Source: an uncultured Oscillospiraceae bacterium
GTDB lineage: Bacteria; Bacillota; Clostridia; Oscillospirales; Oscillospiraceae
Length of the DNA stretch: 17,620 bases
NCBI GenBank assembly: GCA_934569425.1
Contig: CAKTKM010000017.1
Coordinates: forward strand, 1-17,620
Reading direction: 5' to 3'
A program made the translations under genes and the position numbers. The notes below the pieces were generated by a model. It made no database searches and was not told the origin of the DNA. It saw only the letters and a program-made list of their open reading frames with translations. The first letter of the stretch is position 1. Every line of letters begins with the position of its first letter. Below, piece after piece: positions 1 to 6,930 of this stretch.

Positions 1-368
1 CAGTCGATAAAGATAAAGTCGTAGCGGGCGGATACCTGCCGCAGTGCCTGCTTTAAGAGGAACTGACGATCAGGCAGACCGATCATCTCCACGCCCGCGC
101 CGGCCAGCGCCTTGCTGCTGGGCAGCACATCCCCGAAGGGGGTGGAGACAACGGCCTTTTCCGTCTCGGCGCCGTTGATGATCACGTCATATACGCCGTT
201 GGAGGCGGATTTGTCAACTCCCATGCCGGAGGTGGCGTTGGCTTGCGGGTCAAAGTCGCACAGCAGCACCCGCCTGCCGGTTTGCGCCACGGCGGCCGCC
301 AGATTGACACAGGTGGTGGTCTTGCCAACGCCGCCCTTTTGGTTCACGATCGCAACGATTTTTGCCAC
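1..368 (-). CDS. soj: Chromosome partitioning ATPase Soj/ParA, N-terminal part (cut by window edge)
   Basis: ParA-family ATPase that, with the parS-binding protein ParB/Spo0J, moves newly copied origins apart and, in Bacillus, modulates DnaA. The 122 residues visible begin at a GTG codon (366-368) preceded by GAGGAAA at a good distance. They contain the deviant Walker A loop KGGVGKTT (residues 11-18, with the signature Lys11 and the catalytic Lys16), the Walker A' motif CDFDPQAN (37-44) and, at the edge, the start of Walker B (YDFIFID). This order and spacing are typical of Soj/ParA/MinD-type proteins, and the short N-terminus before Walker A, with no DNA-binding extension, favours a chromosomal Soj. 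The C-terminal half lies outside the window; spo0J would be expected next to it. The parS-like sites at 485-540 just upstream strengthen the call over plasmid ParA or MinD. Confidence 0.93.
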   Translation of the reverse strand, partial: MAKIVAIVNQKGGVGKTTTCVNLAAAVAQTGRRVLLCDFDPQANATSGMGVDKSASNGVYDVIINGAETEKAVVSTPFGDVLPSSKALAGAGVEMIGLPDRQFLLKQALRQVSARYDFIFID

Positions 369-409
369 GGTTACTTTCCTCGCCTTTGCTATTTTTCTAT
401 AATAGGTAC

Positions 410-437
410 AGTATACCACAAAAGCCATAGGTTTCAA
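410..437 (-). promoter_or_regulatory. Promoter of soj
   Basis: On the minus strand a -35 element TTGAAA (432-437) and a -10 element TATACT (410-415) are 16 bp apart. A TG one base before the -10 makes it an extended -10 element. The predicted start of transcription would be near 403, giving a leader of about 35 nt before the GTG start. Seen directly as motif matches; activity is inferred. Confidence 0.7.
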
Positions 438-484
438 TAGTTTTTTCGGCCCGGGTCATCAAAATTTGCGAAAAACTGCCGGAA

Positions 485-500
485 TGTTTCATGTGAAACA
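485..500. promoter_or_regulatory. parS-like site 1 (ParB/Spo0J binding)
   Basis: The 16-mer TGTTTCATGTGAAACA differs at one central position from the well-known Bacillus-type parS consensus TGTTNCACGTGAAACA. It lies upstream of the soj promoter, where chromosomal parS sites are commonly found. Binding by ParB is inferred from the sequence match and the neighbouring soj gene. Confidence 0.8.
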
Positions 501-513
501 AAGGATAAAGCAA

Positions 514-551
514 CTGTTGGGGAATGTTTCACATGAAACATTCCCCAACAG
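514..551 (-). terminator. 38-bp palindrome around parS 2, probable terminator of the GH13 gene
   Basis: Two 18-bp arms are perfectly complementary around a 2-bp non-pairing centre (532-533). The palindrome begins 3 bp downstream of the GH13 stop codon (555-557). As RNA from the minus strand it would make a long, stable hairpin followed by UUGCUUUAU, a moderately U-rich tail. It would separate GH13 transcription from soj. The inverted repeat is seen directly; termination is inferred, and the tail is weaker than a classic U-tract. Confidence 0.55.
525..540. promoter_or_regulatory. parS-like site 2 (ParB/Spo0J binding)
   Basis: TGTTTCACATGAAACA on the plus strand. Its reverse complement is identical to site 1, and the identity continues into the flanking GGAA, so the two sites form a 20-bp inverted pair with centres 40 bp apart. 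The site is the centre of a larger palindrome at 514-551. It has one central mismatch to the parS consensus. Confidence 0.8.
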
Positions 552-554
552 AGG

Positions 555-2393
555 TCACAGTAAAATCAAACCGTCATAGGGAGGGAGCGTCAGCCGAAGG
601 AGCCCGTCATGCACCCAGAACTTTTGCAGGGTCACGGCATCCACGGCAAAGGTGGACGGCCATGGAAGACAGACCTCCCGTGCCGCAGAACCGGTGTTCA
701 GCAGGGTATAGGTCTCCTCGTTCCGGCAGGAGCGGCGGAAGATCAGCAGGCCGCCCTCAACGGTCAGGTATTCAAGGGAGCCCATTTGCAGGGATGGACG
801 CTGCGTCCGCAGCCTGCCCAGAGTTCGGTAAAGCGACAGCAGCGCGGGATCCTCCCGCCCCCAGGGAAAGGTGCGGCGGTTCATGGGATCTTCAAAGCCC
901 TCAAGACCGGCTTCATCCCCATAATAAATGGTGGGGGAGCCGGGAAAGGTAAACAGCAGCATAAGCGCCAGCGTCAGACGGCGGACAGCCTGCCGCCGCT
1001 GAGCGGCCGACAGGTGATAGGCGGCACGGGCTTCCTTCGAGTCCGGCACGCTCTCCGCCCCCAGCAGCGTCAGGATGCGGGGCGTATCATGGGTACCTAA
1101 AATGTTCAGCCCACCGTAAAAGGCGGCGGGGGGATAGTTCTCCCGCTGTTCCTCCATGGCATCGCGGAAGGCTGCCGCGTCACCATGACAGATGTAATCC
1201 AGAATAGCTGTCCGCAGGGGATAGTTCATCAGACCGTGGGTCTCCCGCCCCAGCAGGTACCTGCGGCGGCGGGAGTAGGCGATCTTGTTGCTGCCGTCCT
1301 CCCATACCTCGCCCAGCAGGTAGCTGCCGGGCTTTTCCTGCTCCATCACGGCGCGGATCTCTGCGATAAAATCGTCCGGCAGCTCATCCGCCACATCCAG
1401 ACGCCAGCCGTCCGCGCCGCAGCGCAGCCAGCGGCGGATGACGCTGTCCTGTCCGCGGATGATAAAGTCCCGATAGTCCGGAGCATTTTCGTTGACGGCG
1501 GGCAGGGTGTCGATGCCCCACCATGCGTCATAGGTATCCGGCCAATGCTGAAAGCAGAACCAGTTGTACCATGGCGAGGTCTTGCTCTGATATGCGCCGG
1601 CGGTGGGGAAAAAGCCGCTGCGATTAAAATAGAGGCTGTCATCGCCGGTATGATTGAACACGCCGTCCAGCAGTACATGGATGCCCCTCTTTTTCGCCTC
1701 TGCACACAGCGTCCGCAGGTCATCCTCTGTTCCCAGCATGGGATCCACGGTCAGGTAATCCGCTGTGTCATACCGGTGGCTGCTGGCCGCGTAAAAAATG
1801 GGGTTGAGATAAATGGTGGTGACAGACAGGCTTTGCAGGTAGTCCAGTTTGCTGCAGACGCCCCGAAGCGTGCCGCCAAAAAAGTCGCTGTTCCAGCGGC
1901 CGGTCAGCGGATCGGGTCCCACGCGGGGCGGCTCATCCCAGTCGCTGTGTACCGTTCGCTGTCCCAGCAGACCCTTTGCATCAGGCAGCGTGTCGCGGCA
2001 AAAACGGTCTGGGAAAATCTGGTAGGTAATGCCCTGCCCGAACCACTCCGGTGTGGGGCGATCTTCATATACCGTCAGCTGCCATGGCTGGCGGCTGTCC
2101 CGTTCACCCCAGCCGTTGCGTCCCAGATAAGCGGCGCTGCCGTCAGGACGGGTAAAGCAAAAGGAGTACCACACCAGATCGGGATCGTTCGGCGCCGTAA
2201 ACCGGCCGGAAAAGCCGTCGGAGCAGGGGAGAAGCGGTGTTTCGCTGCGCAAACCGGCAAACTCGCCGAAGGTCAGCAGCGTGCAGCGGGAAAAACCCGT
2301 CTCCGGCGTAACGGTAAAGGTCACGGGGGTGCCGCAGGACACGGCACCGAAGGGGGACTTATAGCGCGTATCACGGGAATCAAAAACGGTCAT
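555..2393 (-). CDS. Glycoside hydrolase family 13 (alpha-amylase/neopullulanase-type), cytoplasmic
   Basis: A GH13 retaining enzyme acting on alpha-glucans or maltodextrins. Counted from a GTG at 2399 the protein has 614 residues; counted from the ATG at 2393, which is my chosen start, it has 612. With GTG numbering there is a beta-sandwich N-terminal domain (about 1-110), then YQIFPDRF (126-133) opening the barrel. Region I is DGVFNH (245-250). Region II is GWRLDVADE, with the nucleophile Asp335. Region III is GEVWE, with the acid/base Glu364. Region IV is GTHDTPR, with Asp438. A C-terminal beta domain follows from about 535. All catalytic residues are present. There is no signal peptide, so it probably acts on imported or stored glucans. 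The N-terminal domain suggests the neopullulanase/cyclomaltodextrinase group, but exact specificity cannot be read from the sequence. Neither start has a clear ribosome binding site. It is the last gene of the leftward run, 58 bp after the PBP2 gene. Confidence 0.9.
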   Translation of the reverse strand: MTVFDSRDTRYKSPFGAVSCGTPVTFTVTPETGFSRCTLLTFGEFAGLRSETPLLPCSDGFSGRFTAPNDPDLVWYSFCFTRPDGSAAYLGRNGWGERDSRQPWQLTVYEDRPTPEWFGQGITYQIFPDRFCRDTLPDAKGLLGQRTVHSDWDEPPRVGPDPLTGRWNSDFFGGTLRGVCSKLDYLQSLSVTTIYLNPIFYAASSHRYDTADYLTVDPMLGTEDDLRTLCAEAKKRGIHVLLDGVFNHTGDDSLYFNRSGFFPTAGAYQSKTSPWYNWFCFQHWPDTYDAWWGIDTLPAVNENAPDYRDFIIRGQDSVIRRWLRCGADGWRLDVADELPDDFIAEIRAVMEQEKPGSYLLGEVWEDGSNKIAYSRRRRYLLGRETHGLMNYPLRTAILDYICHGDAAAFRDAMEEQRENYPPAAFYGGLNILGTHDTPRILTLLGAESVPDSKEARAAYHLSAAQRRQAVRRLTLALMLLFTFPGSPTIYYGDEAGLEGFEDPMNRRTFPWGREDPALLSLYRTLGRLRTQRPSLQMGSLEYLTVEGGLLIFRRSCRNEETYTLLNTGSAAREVCLPWPSTFAVDAVTLQKFWVHDGLLRLTLPPYDGLILL

Positions 2394-2399
2394 AGTCAC

Positions 2400-2430
2400 A
2401 AAAAGGGCGTGGCGGCCCGTCAGGGCCGCC
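2400..2430 (-). terminator. GC-rich hairpin with T-run between PBP2 and GH13 genes
   Basis: A perfect 8-bp stem (GGCGGCCC, 2411-2418, with GGGCCGCC, 2423-2430) has a 4-nt loop. On the minus strand it is followed, after a 6-nt gap, by five T residues. This resembles a factor-independent terminator or attenuator, but the gap makes it imperfect, and the GH13 start is only a few bases further on. Read-through giving reduced GH13 expression is a plausible alternative. Confidence 0.4.
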
Positions 2431-2451
2431 GAAGGTGGATGGAGAGGGGAG

Positions 2452-4452
2452 TCATTTCAGCAGGGTGTTTTCGCCTGCGGCGTCGCCGCTGAGGCCACTG
2501 GAAAAGTAGGCGTTGATAATCTCCACGGCGGTGGAGGCCAGCGCCGCTCCGGCGCCGCCTTTTTCAATGACGATGGCTACGGCGATCTCCGGATCCTCAT
2601 AGGGGGCAAAGGCAACGAATACGCCGTTGGCCACTTCGGTACCGATCTGCGCCGAGCCGGTCTTGGCACCGGCGGACACCACGCAATCGGCAAAGGCACC
2701 GGCCAGTGAGCCGGTGGTCAGTGCATGCATACCCTGCTTCACCGCTTCCACCGTACTCTCGGACATCTCTACTGTGTTTTCCGGAGGCGTGTCATAGACG
2801 TACAGCAGTTTGCTGTTGTCGTATTTCTTTACGCTTTTCAGCAGGTGCGCCTGATAATGCTCACCGCCGCCTACCAGCGTGGCAATGTAGTTGGCCAGCT
2901 GCAGCGGTGTGAACAGGTTATAGGACTGGCCGATGGCGGCGGTCAGTGTCTGACCGTCCGTCCATTCCAGATCATGCGCCTCGGCGTATTCCGGCGAGGC
3001 CAGCGCACCTACACTGTCGCCGATCTCGATACCGGTGGAGCGTCCCAGACCGAACTGTGTGGCGTAGTCGTCGATGGTCTGGATGCCTGTCAGGCGGCCG
3101 ACCTCGTAGAAAAAGTAGTTGCAGGAAACGGCGATGGCGTCGCTGACATTGACCCGGCCATGGGTGTAGCCCAGCGGCCAGACCCAGCACCAGGGCTGGG
3201 GATACTCGTAGAAGGTATAGACGCCCTTGTCCTGAATAACGGAGGAGGGGGTGATGATACCGGACTCCAGCGCTGCCACGGCGGTGTTCATCTTAAAGGT
3301 GGAGCCGGGGGCGTAGGTGCCGTTGACGGCGCGGTTGAACATGGGAAGCCGCTCATCCTCCAGCAGCTCGTTATAGTTCTGGGCAAAGGTGGACAGGTCA
3401 AAGGTGGGATAGGAGGCCAGACCCAGCACCTCGCCGGAGCCGACCTTGATCACCGCGGCGGCGCCGCCCCGCTGGTCACTGTCCTGGTCGTTCATGCTTT
3501 CAATGGTTTTGGCCAGAGAATTCTCCATGGCGGCCTGCAGATCCAGATCCAGCGTCAGCGCTACCGTGCCGCCGGGCTTCGGCTCCTGCATGTAGACCTC
3601 GCCGGTGATCTTGCCTTTGTCGTCGGTGGTGACAAGGCGCGTGCCGTTGTCGCCGTGAAGCCAGTCTTCAAAGGCGCGTTCCACGCCGCTTTCGCCCACC
3701 AGGGCGTCCATGGAATAGCCCTTTTCCCGGTACTGCTCCCAATCCTCCGCGTAAATGCGGGTGATGCGCCCCAGCAAATGGGCGGCATAGGTGGTGTTAT
3801 AGGCGCGGATCGAGGACTGTCCTGTGGTGACGCCGGCAAAGCCGCCGTCGGTGATCTGGGAGATCAGCTTCGTGGGAACGTCCTCGGCAAATACATAGCT
3901 GTCCCGTCCCGCCAGCTCATACCGTACGCCGGCGATCAGTCGTGCCTGCTGATCCGTATAGCTGCTGTCGATTTGAAACAGCGTTCGCAGGGAGCGCAGC
4001 AACTCTGAGGAATTGCTTTTCGCGTTCAGCTTGTTTTTCTCCAAAAATTTGGTAAAATTTTCCTCGTCCCGGGAGGCGAGATACAGATAAGGAGCGCGCT
4101 GCGACAGGGGCAGCGTGTCTACCCAAGCCACATCAGACTGACGGCACAGGTCGATCAGCCGCCAGATGGCGGCGTTGAGCTCACTGTCGCTTTGAAAAGA
4201 TTGCTTGCTGAAGGTCAGCGTGTAGGCCAGACGGTTGGAGACCAGTACCTTGCCGTTACGGTCGGTAAGAATGCCGCGGCTGGCTTCCACCGACTGCCAT
4301 GTGGCGTTGGAGACGATGGACTTGGCGCGGTTTTCGCTGCCGTGTATGATCTGCGCATCATATAAGGCGATCACGAATACCAGCAGCATCAGACCCAGCG
4401 CCGCGACCAGCATATACAGCCGGCTTTGGGAAGGATGGGGATTTTTCATCAT
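2452..4452 (-). CDS. mrdA: Penicillin-binding protein 2 (elongasome transpeptidase)
   Basis: Class B penicillin-binding protein, a DD-transpeptidase that cross-links side-wall peptidoglycan with the Rod/elongasome complex. It has 666 residues, the usual size. A single N-terminal membrane anchor (about 12-31) places the rest outside the cell. A PBP dimerisation domain follows (about 50-260), then the transpeptidase domain with all three active-site motifs: STFK (384-387, acylated Ser384), SCN (443-445) and KTGS (597-600). The start at 4452 is a double ATG; AAAGGAG lies 10 bases upstream. It lies 30 bp after mreD, the standard mreC-mreD-PBP2 order, which supports PBP2 over the septal PBP3/FtsI or the sporulation SpoVD. 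The symbol mrdA (also pbpA) follows this context. Confidence 0.92.
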   Translation of the reverse strand: MMKNPHPSQSRLYMLVAALGLMLLVFVIALYDAQIIHGSENRAKSIVSNATWQSVEASRGILTDRNGKVLVSNRLAYTLTFSKQSFQSDSELNAAIWRLIDLCRQSDVAWVDTLPLSQRAPYLYLASRDEENFTKFLEKNKLNAKSNSSELLRSLRTLFQIDSSYTDQQARLIAGVRYELAGRDSYVFAEDVPTKLISQITDGGFAGVTTGQSSIRAYNTTYAAHLLGRITRIYAEDWEQYREKGYSMDALVGESGVERAFEDWLHGDNGTRLVTTDDKGKITGEVYMQEPKPGGTVALTLDLDLQAAMENSLAKTIESMNDQDSDQRGGAAAVIKVGSGEVLGLASYPTFDLSTFAQNYNELLEDERLPMFNRAVNGTYAPGSTFKMNTAVAALESGIITPSSVIQDKGVYTFYEYPQPWCWVWPLGYTHGRVNVSDAIAVSCNYFFYEVGRLTGIQTIDDYATQFGLGRSTGIEIGDSVGALASPEYAEAHDLEWTDGQTLTAAIGQSYNLFTPLQLANYIATLVGGGEHYQAHLLKSVKKYDNSKLLYVYDTPPENTVEMSESTVEAVKQGMHALTTGSLAGAFADCVVSAGAKTGSAQIGTEVANGVFVAFAPYEDPEIAVAIVIEKGGAGAALASTAVEIINAYFSSGLSGDAAGENTLLK

Positions 4453-4482
4453 GGAAGGAACGCTCCTTTCAGCGGGAAAAGC

Positions 4483-4989
4483 TTACTGGCCGGAAAACCG
4501 CCGGTGTACGCGGGAAAATACCAGATGCACTACCATGGCAAAGGGCAGCGACAGCAGGATCTCCCGTGCCGTCAGCCACAGGGAGGCCGACAGGGGCGTG
4601 CCGGTGGAATAGGTAAACGCGGTAATGTTGAACAGATCCGTGATCAGCAGCGCTCCGACGGAGACGGCCAGAGAACAGACGACGCCCGGCATGATCAGGT
4701 GCCGCGCCGCCAGATGTGCCAGCGCCGCCGAAGCGGTCAGGGTGATGGCGTAAAAGCAGGGAAAAACCCCTGGCAGCAGCGTGTCGCAGACCAGCCCCAG
4801 CACCAGCGCATAGGCGGGGCCTTCCCGCCGCTCCTCAAAAGAAGCGGCAATGGCCGCCATGGCAGGCAGCACAAAGGGATGCACGCCGCCGATGGTGATC
4901 CGCGGCAGCAGCAATTGCTGCGCCAGCAGAAAGACCAGAGACCACAGGGCGTAGAATACCCATTTCAGAGTCAGCGTTTGTCGTGTCAT
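4483..4989 (-). CDS. mreD: Rod shape-determining protein MreD
   Basis: Small integral membrane protein of the elongasome, partner of MreC. It has 168 residues with about five or six hydrophobic helices (roughly 9-28, 35-50, 58-78, 80-98, 103-123, 143-160), and the family-type segment GPAYALVLGLVCD (57-69) near the second or third helix. I chose the ATG at 4987-4989 over an earlier in-frame one at 5010 because GGTGGAG, formed by the last codons of mreC, stands seven bases upstream. The longer form would also overlap mreC by 17 bp. The gap to the mreC stop is 4 bp, so translation is probably coupled. Confidence 0.88.
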   Translation of the reverse strand: MTRQTLTLKWVFYALWSLVFLLAQQLLLPRITIGGVHPFVLPAMAAIAASFEERREGPAYALVLGLVCDTLLPGVFPCFYAITLTASAALAHLAARHLIMPGVVCSLAVSVGALLITDLFNITAFTYSTGTPLSASLWLTAREILLSLPFAMVVHLVFSRVHRRFSGQ

Positions 4990-4993
4990 GCCG

Positions 4994-5833
4994 TTACTCC
5001 ACCACGTCAAAGTCGGTGATCACAAACACCTGCGTCAGGGAACCGATGTCCGTCTTGGGCTGGATCACAGCGTACTGGGTCAGCCCGCCGGTATCGGTGC
5101 GCAACTCCGTCACCGTGCCAATACACAGCCCGGCGGGATAGTACCCGCCCAGACCGGAGGTCACCACCAGATCGCCGGCGATCAGATCCTCCGCGTTTTC
5201 CAGATAGGTCAGGGACAGAAGGCCTTCGCTCATCAGTCCCAGCTGTCCCTGCGCTACCGCCACCTGCTCCGTGCGGAACACCGTGGCGCCGATGGAGCTG
5301 GCGGTATCCAGAATGGTGGTGACGGAACACCAGTTCATGCCCGCGTCCGTTACCACGCCCACCAGATTGCCGTACTGGTCAATGGCACAGTCGCCAATGG
5401 TCACGCCGGAGGCGGTTCCCTGATTCAGCGTCAGCGTGCTGACCCAGTTGGTGACGGGGCGCTCGGTCACGCGGGCGGACAGGGTCTTCAGATCCTGCCG
5501 CTGGCTTTGCAGATCCAGCAGCTCCCGCAGACGCTGGTTTTCCTCGCTGTCCTTCTGCGCCTGCCGCAGCTGACGCTCCAACTCGGAGACCTTTGTCCGC
5601 AGCGCTTCATTCTCCTGCTGCAGGTCGGCTACCGAGTCAAAATGGCCGCCCACATCGCTGAACCAACCGGCCACGGCGGAGCCGGCGGACCGGAAGGGGG
5701 AGGCGATGACACCGGCAATGTTCCGCAGCAGCGGCGTGCCGGAGCTGACGGCGGAGATAATGCACAGCACCACCACGATCACCGCCACGCCGGCCAGCAG
5801 CCATATGCCGTTTTTGGAAAAGAATCGTTTCAT
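4994..5833 (-). CDS. mreC: Rod shape-determining protein MreC
   Basis: Bitopic elongasome protein that links the cytoskeleton, MreD and PBP2 in the periplasm-facing space. It has 279 residues: a basic N-terminus, one membrane helix (about 10-30), a coiled coil rich in Glu, Gln, Leu and Arg (about 66-107), and the two-part beta domain (about 118-275), including GDLVVTSGLGGYYPAGLCIG (220-239), a family hallmark. The ATG follows AAAGGA that overlaps the maf stop codon, and the gap to maf is 11 bp. The usual upstream partner mreB is absent here. Confidence 0.93.
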   Translation of the reverse strand: MKRFFSKNGIWLLAGVAVIVVVLCIISAVSSGTPLLRNIAGVIASPFRSAGSAVAGWFSDVGGHFDSVADLQQENEALRTKVSELERQLRQAQKDSEENQRLRELLDLQSQRQDLKTLSARVTERPVTNWVSTLTLNQGTASGVTIGDCAIDQYGNLVGVVTDAGMNWCSVTTILDTASSIGATVFRTEQVAVAQGQLGLMSEGLLSLTYLENAEDLIAGDLVVTSGLGGYYPAGLCIGTVTELRTDTGGLTQYAVIQPKTDIGSLTQVFVITDFDVVE

Positions 5834-5844
5834 AAAAAAGTCCT

Positions 5845-6414
5845 TTACAGCAGCGTCACGCCGAATTCCGCCAGCATCCGGCTCAGCAGAACCAGCGGCA
5901 GCCCCATCACATTGAAAAAGTCGCCGTCGATCCGCTCCACCAGCAGCGCACCGAGACCCTGCACGCCATAGGCACCGGCCTTATCCATCGGCTCACCGCT
6001 GCGGATGTAGCTGCGCAGCTCCTGCTCTGTGGCGGAGCGGAACCAGACCTGTGTGGCCTGTGCGCGGGTCAGAAGCGTCCCGCCCCGGCGCACGGTCACG
6101 CCGGTGCATACCGTGTGATGGCGTCCCTGCAATTCCCGCAGCATCCGCAGGGCGTCTGCCTCGTCCTGGGGCTTGCCCAGCCGCTGAGCATCCAGAAACA
6201 CCATGGTATCGGCGGTAATGACAATATGATCCGGTTCCGCCTGTACCGCAAGGGACTTTTGGCGGGAAATATGACAGACGGTCTCCTCCGGCGTCAGTCC
6301 CTCGGGGCAGGACTCCTCCACCTGCGGAACGGAGATCACAAAATCCGTGATGCCGATGCGCCGCAGCAGCTCCTGCCGGCGGGGAGAGCCGGAGGCCAAT
6401 ACGATAGTTGCCAT
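5845..6414 (-). CDS. maf: Maf-family nucleoside triphosphate pyrophosphatase
   Basis: Hydrolyses non-canonical or modified NTPs (dTTP, UTP or m5UTP in characterised members) to monophosphates. Maf of Bacillus was first noted for affecting septum formation. The 189 residues show the signature SGSPRR (8-13), the metal-binding TAD (67-69), GKPQDEADA (80-88), and the C-terminal block GAYGVQG (147-153) followed by DGDFFNVMGLPL (163-174). I take the ATG at 6412-6414 as the start: GGAAGGTG sits six bases before it, whereas an upstream in-frame GTG would lie inside that ribosome binding site. The dut stop is 5 bp upstream, so the two are co-translated. The DGDFFNVMGLPL block corresponds to GDYYNVVGLPL in dTTP/UTP-type Maf. 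Confidence 0.92.
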   Translation of the reverse strand: MATIVLASGSPRRQELLRRIGITDFVISVPQVEESCPEGLTPEETVCHISRQKSLAVQAEPDHIVITADTMVFLDAQRLGKPQDEADALRMLRELQGRHHTVCTGVTVRRGGTLLTRAQATQVWFRSATEQELRSYIRSGEPMDKAGAYGVQGLGALLVERIDGDFFNVMGLPLVLLSRMLAEFGVTLL

Positions 6415-6419
6415 GTTTT

Positions 6420-6869
6420 TCACCTTCCCGTGGAGCCAAAGCCGCCGGCGCCCCGCTCTGTCTCATCCAGCTCCGTTACGAACTCCAACGAGGGCTGCAC
6501 CACCGGAAGCACCATCAATTGAGCAATCCGGTCGCCGTCATGGATCACATAATTCGTGTCGGATTCGTTGTAAAGCGCGACCCGCAGCTCACCACGGTAG
6601 TCGCTGTCGATGACGCCCACGCCGTTGGCCATGGTGATGCCGTGTTTGGAGGCCAGACCGCTGCGGGCGCAGATCAGCGCCACATAATCGGCGCAGGGGA
6701 GGGCAATGGCAATGCCGGTGGGCAGCACCTGCCGGGCGCCGGCCTTCAGTACAACATCCTCCTCCAGACAGGCGCACAGATCCATAGCGGCGCTGCCTGC
6801 CGTGGCAAACCGCGGCGCGGGGATCGTGTCGCCGATCTTCGGCGACAGGGCTTTTATCTTTACGATCAT
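6420..6869 (-). CDS. dut: dUTP diphosphatase (trimeric dUTPase)
   Basis: Converts dUTP to dUMP and pyrophosphate, keeping uracil out of DNA and supplying thymidylate synthesis. The 149 residues carry all five dUTPase motifs: AGSAAMDL (24-31), CARSGLA (67-73), GVIDSDYRGEL (85-95, catalytic Asp88), GDRIAQL (112-118) and the C-terminal arm RGAGGFGSTG (139-148). The open frame continues upstream, but the ATG at 6867-6869 is the true start: GGGAGA is correctly spaced before it and the family N-terminus begins here. The frame overlaps the end of nothing else, and the next gene maf starts 5 bp after its stop. Confidence 0.95.
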   Translation of the reverse strand: MIVKIKALSPKIGDTIPAPRFATAGSAAMDLCACLEEDVVLKAGARQVLPTGIAIALPCADYVALICARSGLASKHGITMANGVGVIDSDYRGELRVALYNESDTNYVIHDGDRIAQLMVLPVVQPSLEFVTELDETERGAGGFGSTGR

Positions 6870-6930
6870 GATGATTCTCCCAAAAACAAATACGATAAGT
6901 ATAAAATAAAGCAAAAACAACAGATGGTTT
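6870..6930 (-). promoter_or_regulatory. AT-rich spacer before dut, possible weak internal promoter
   Basis: This 61-bp gap is far richer in A and T than its surroundings and is the longest gap inside the zapA-to-PBP2 run. On the minus strand it holds TATACT, a good -10 element, but no recognisable -35 at 16-18 bp and no extended TG. It may give dut some independent expression; this is inference only. No hairpin is seen. Confidence 0.25.

Noticed and set aside
439..477. Imperfect inverted repeat AGTTTTTTCG / CGAAAAACT between the soj promoter and parS 1
   Set aside because: The arms are short, AT-rich, unequal in length and 20 bp apart, and no transcript is expected to end there. It may add bending near parS but is not supported as a separate feature.
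371..554. Chromosome replication origin (oriC)
   Set aside because: No cluster of DnaA boxes (TTATNCACA) and no dnaA gene is present. parS and soj only indicate that the origin is probably nearby.
2725..4008. A 427-codon open frame on the plus strand inside the PBP2 gene
   Set aside because: Antisense artefact of PBP2, whose three active-site motifs prove the minus-strand reading.
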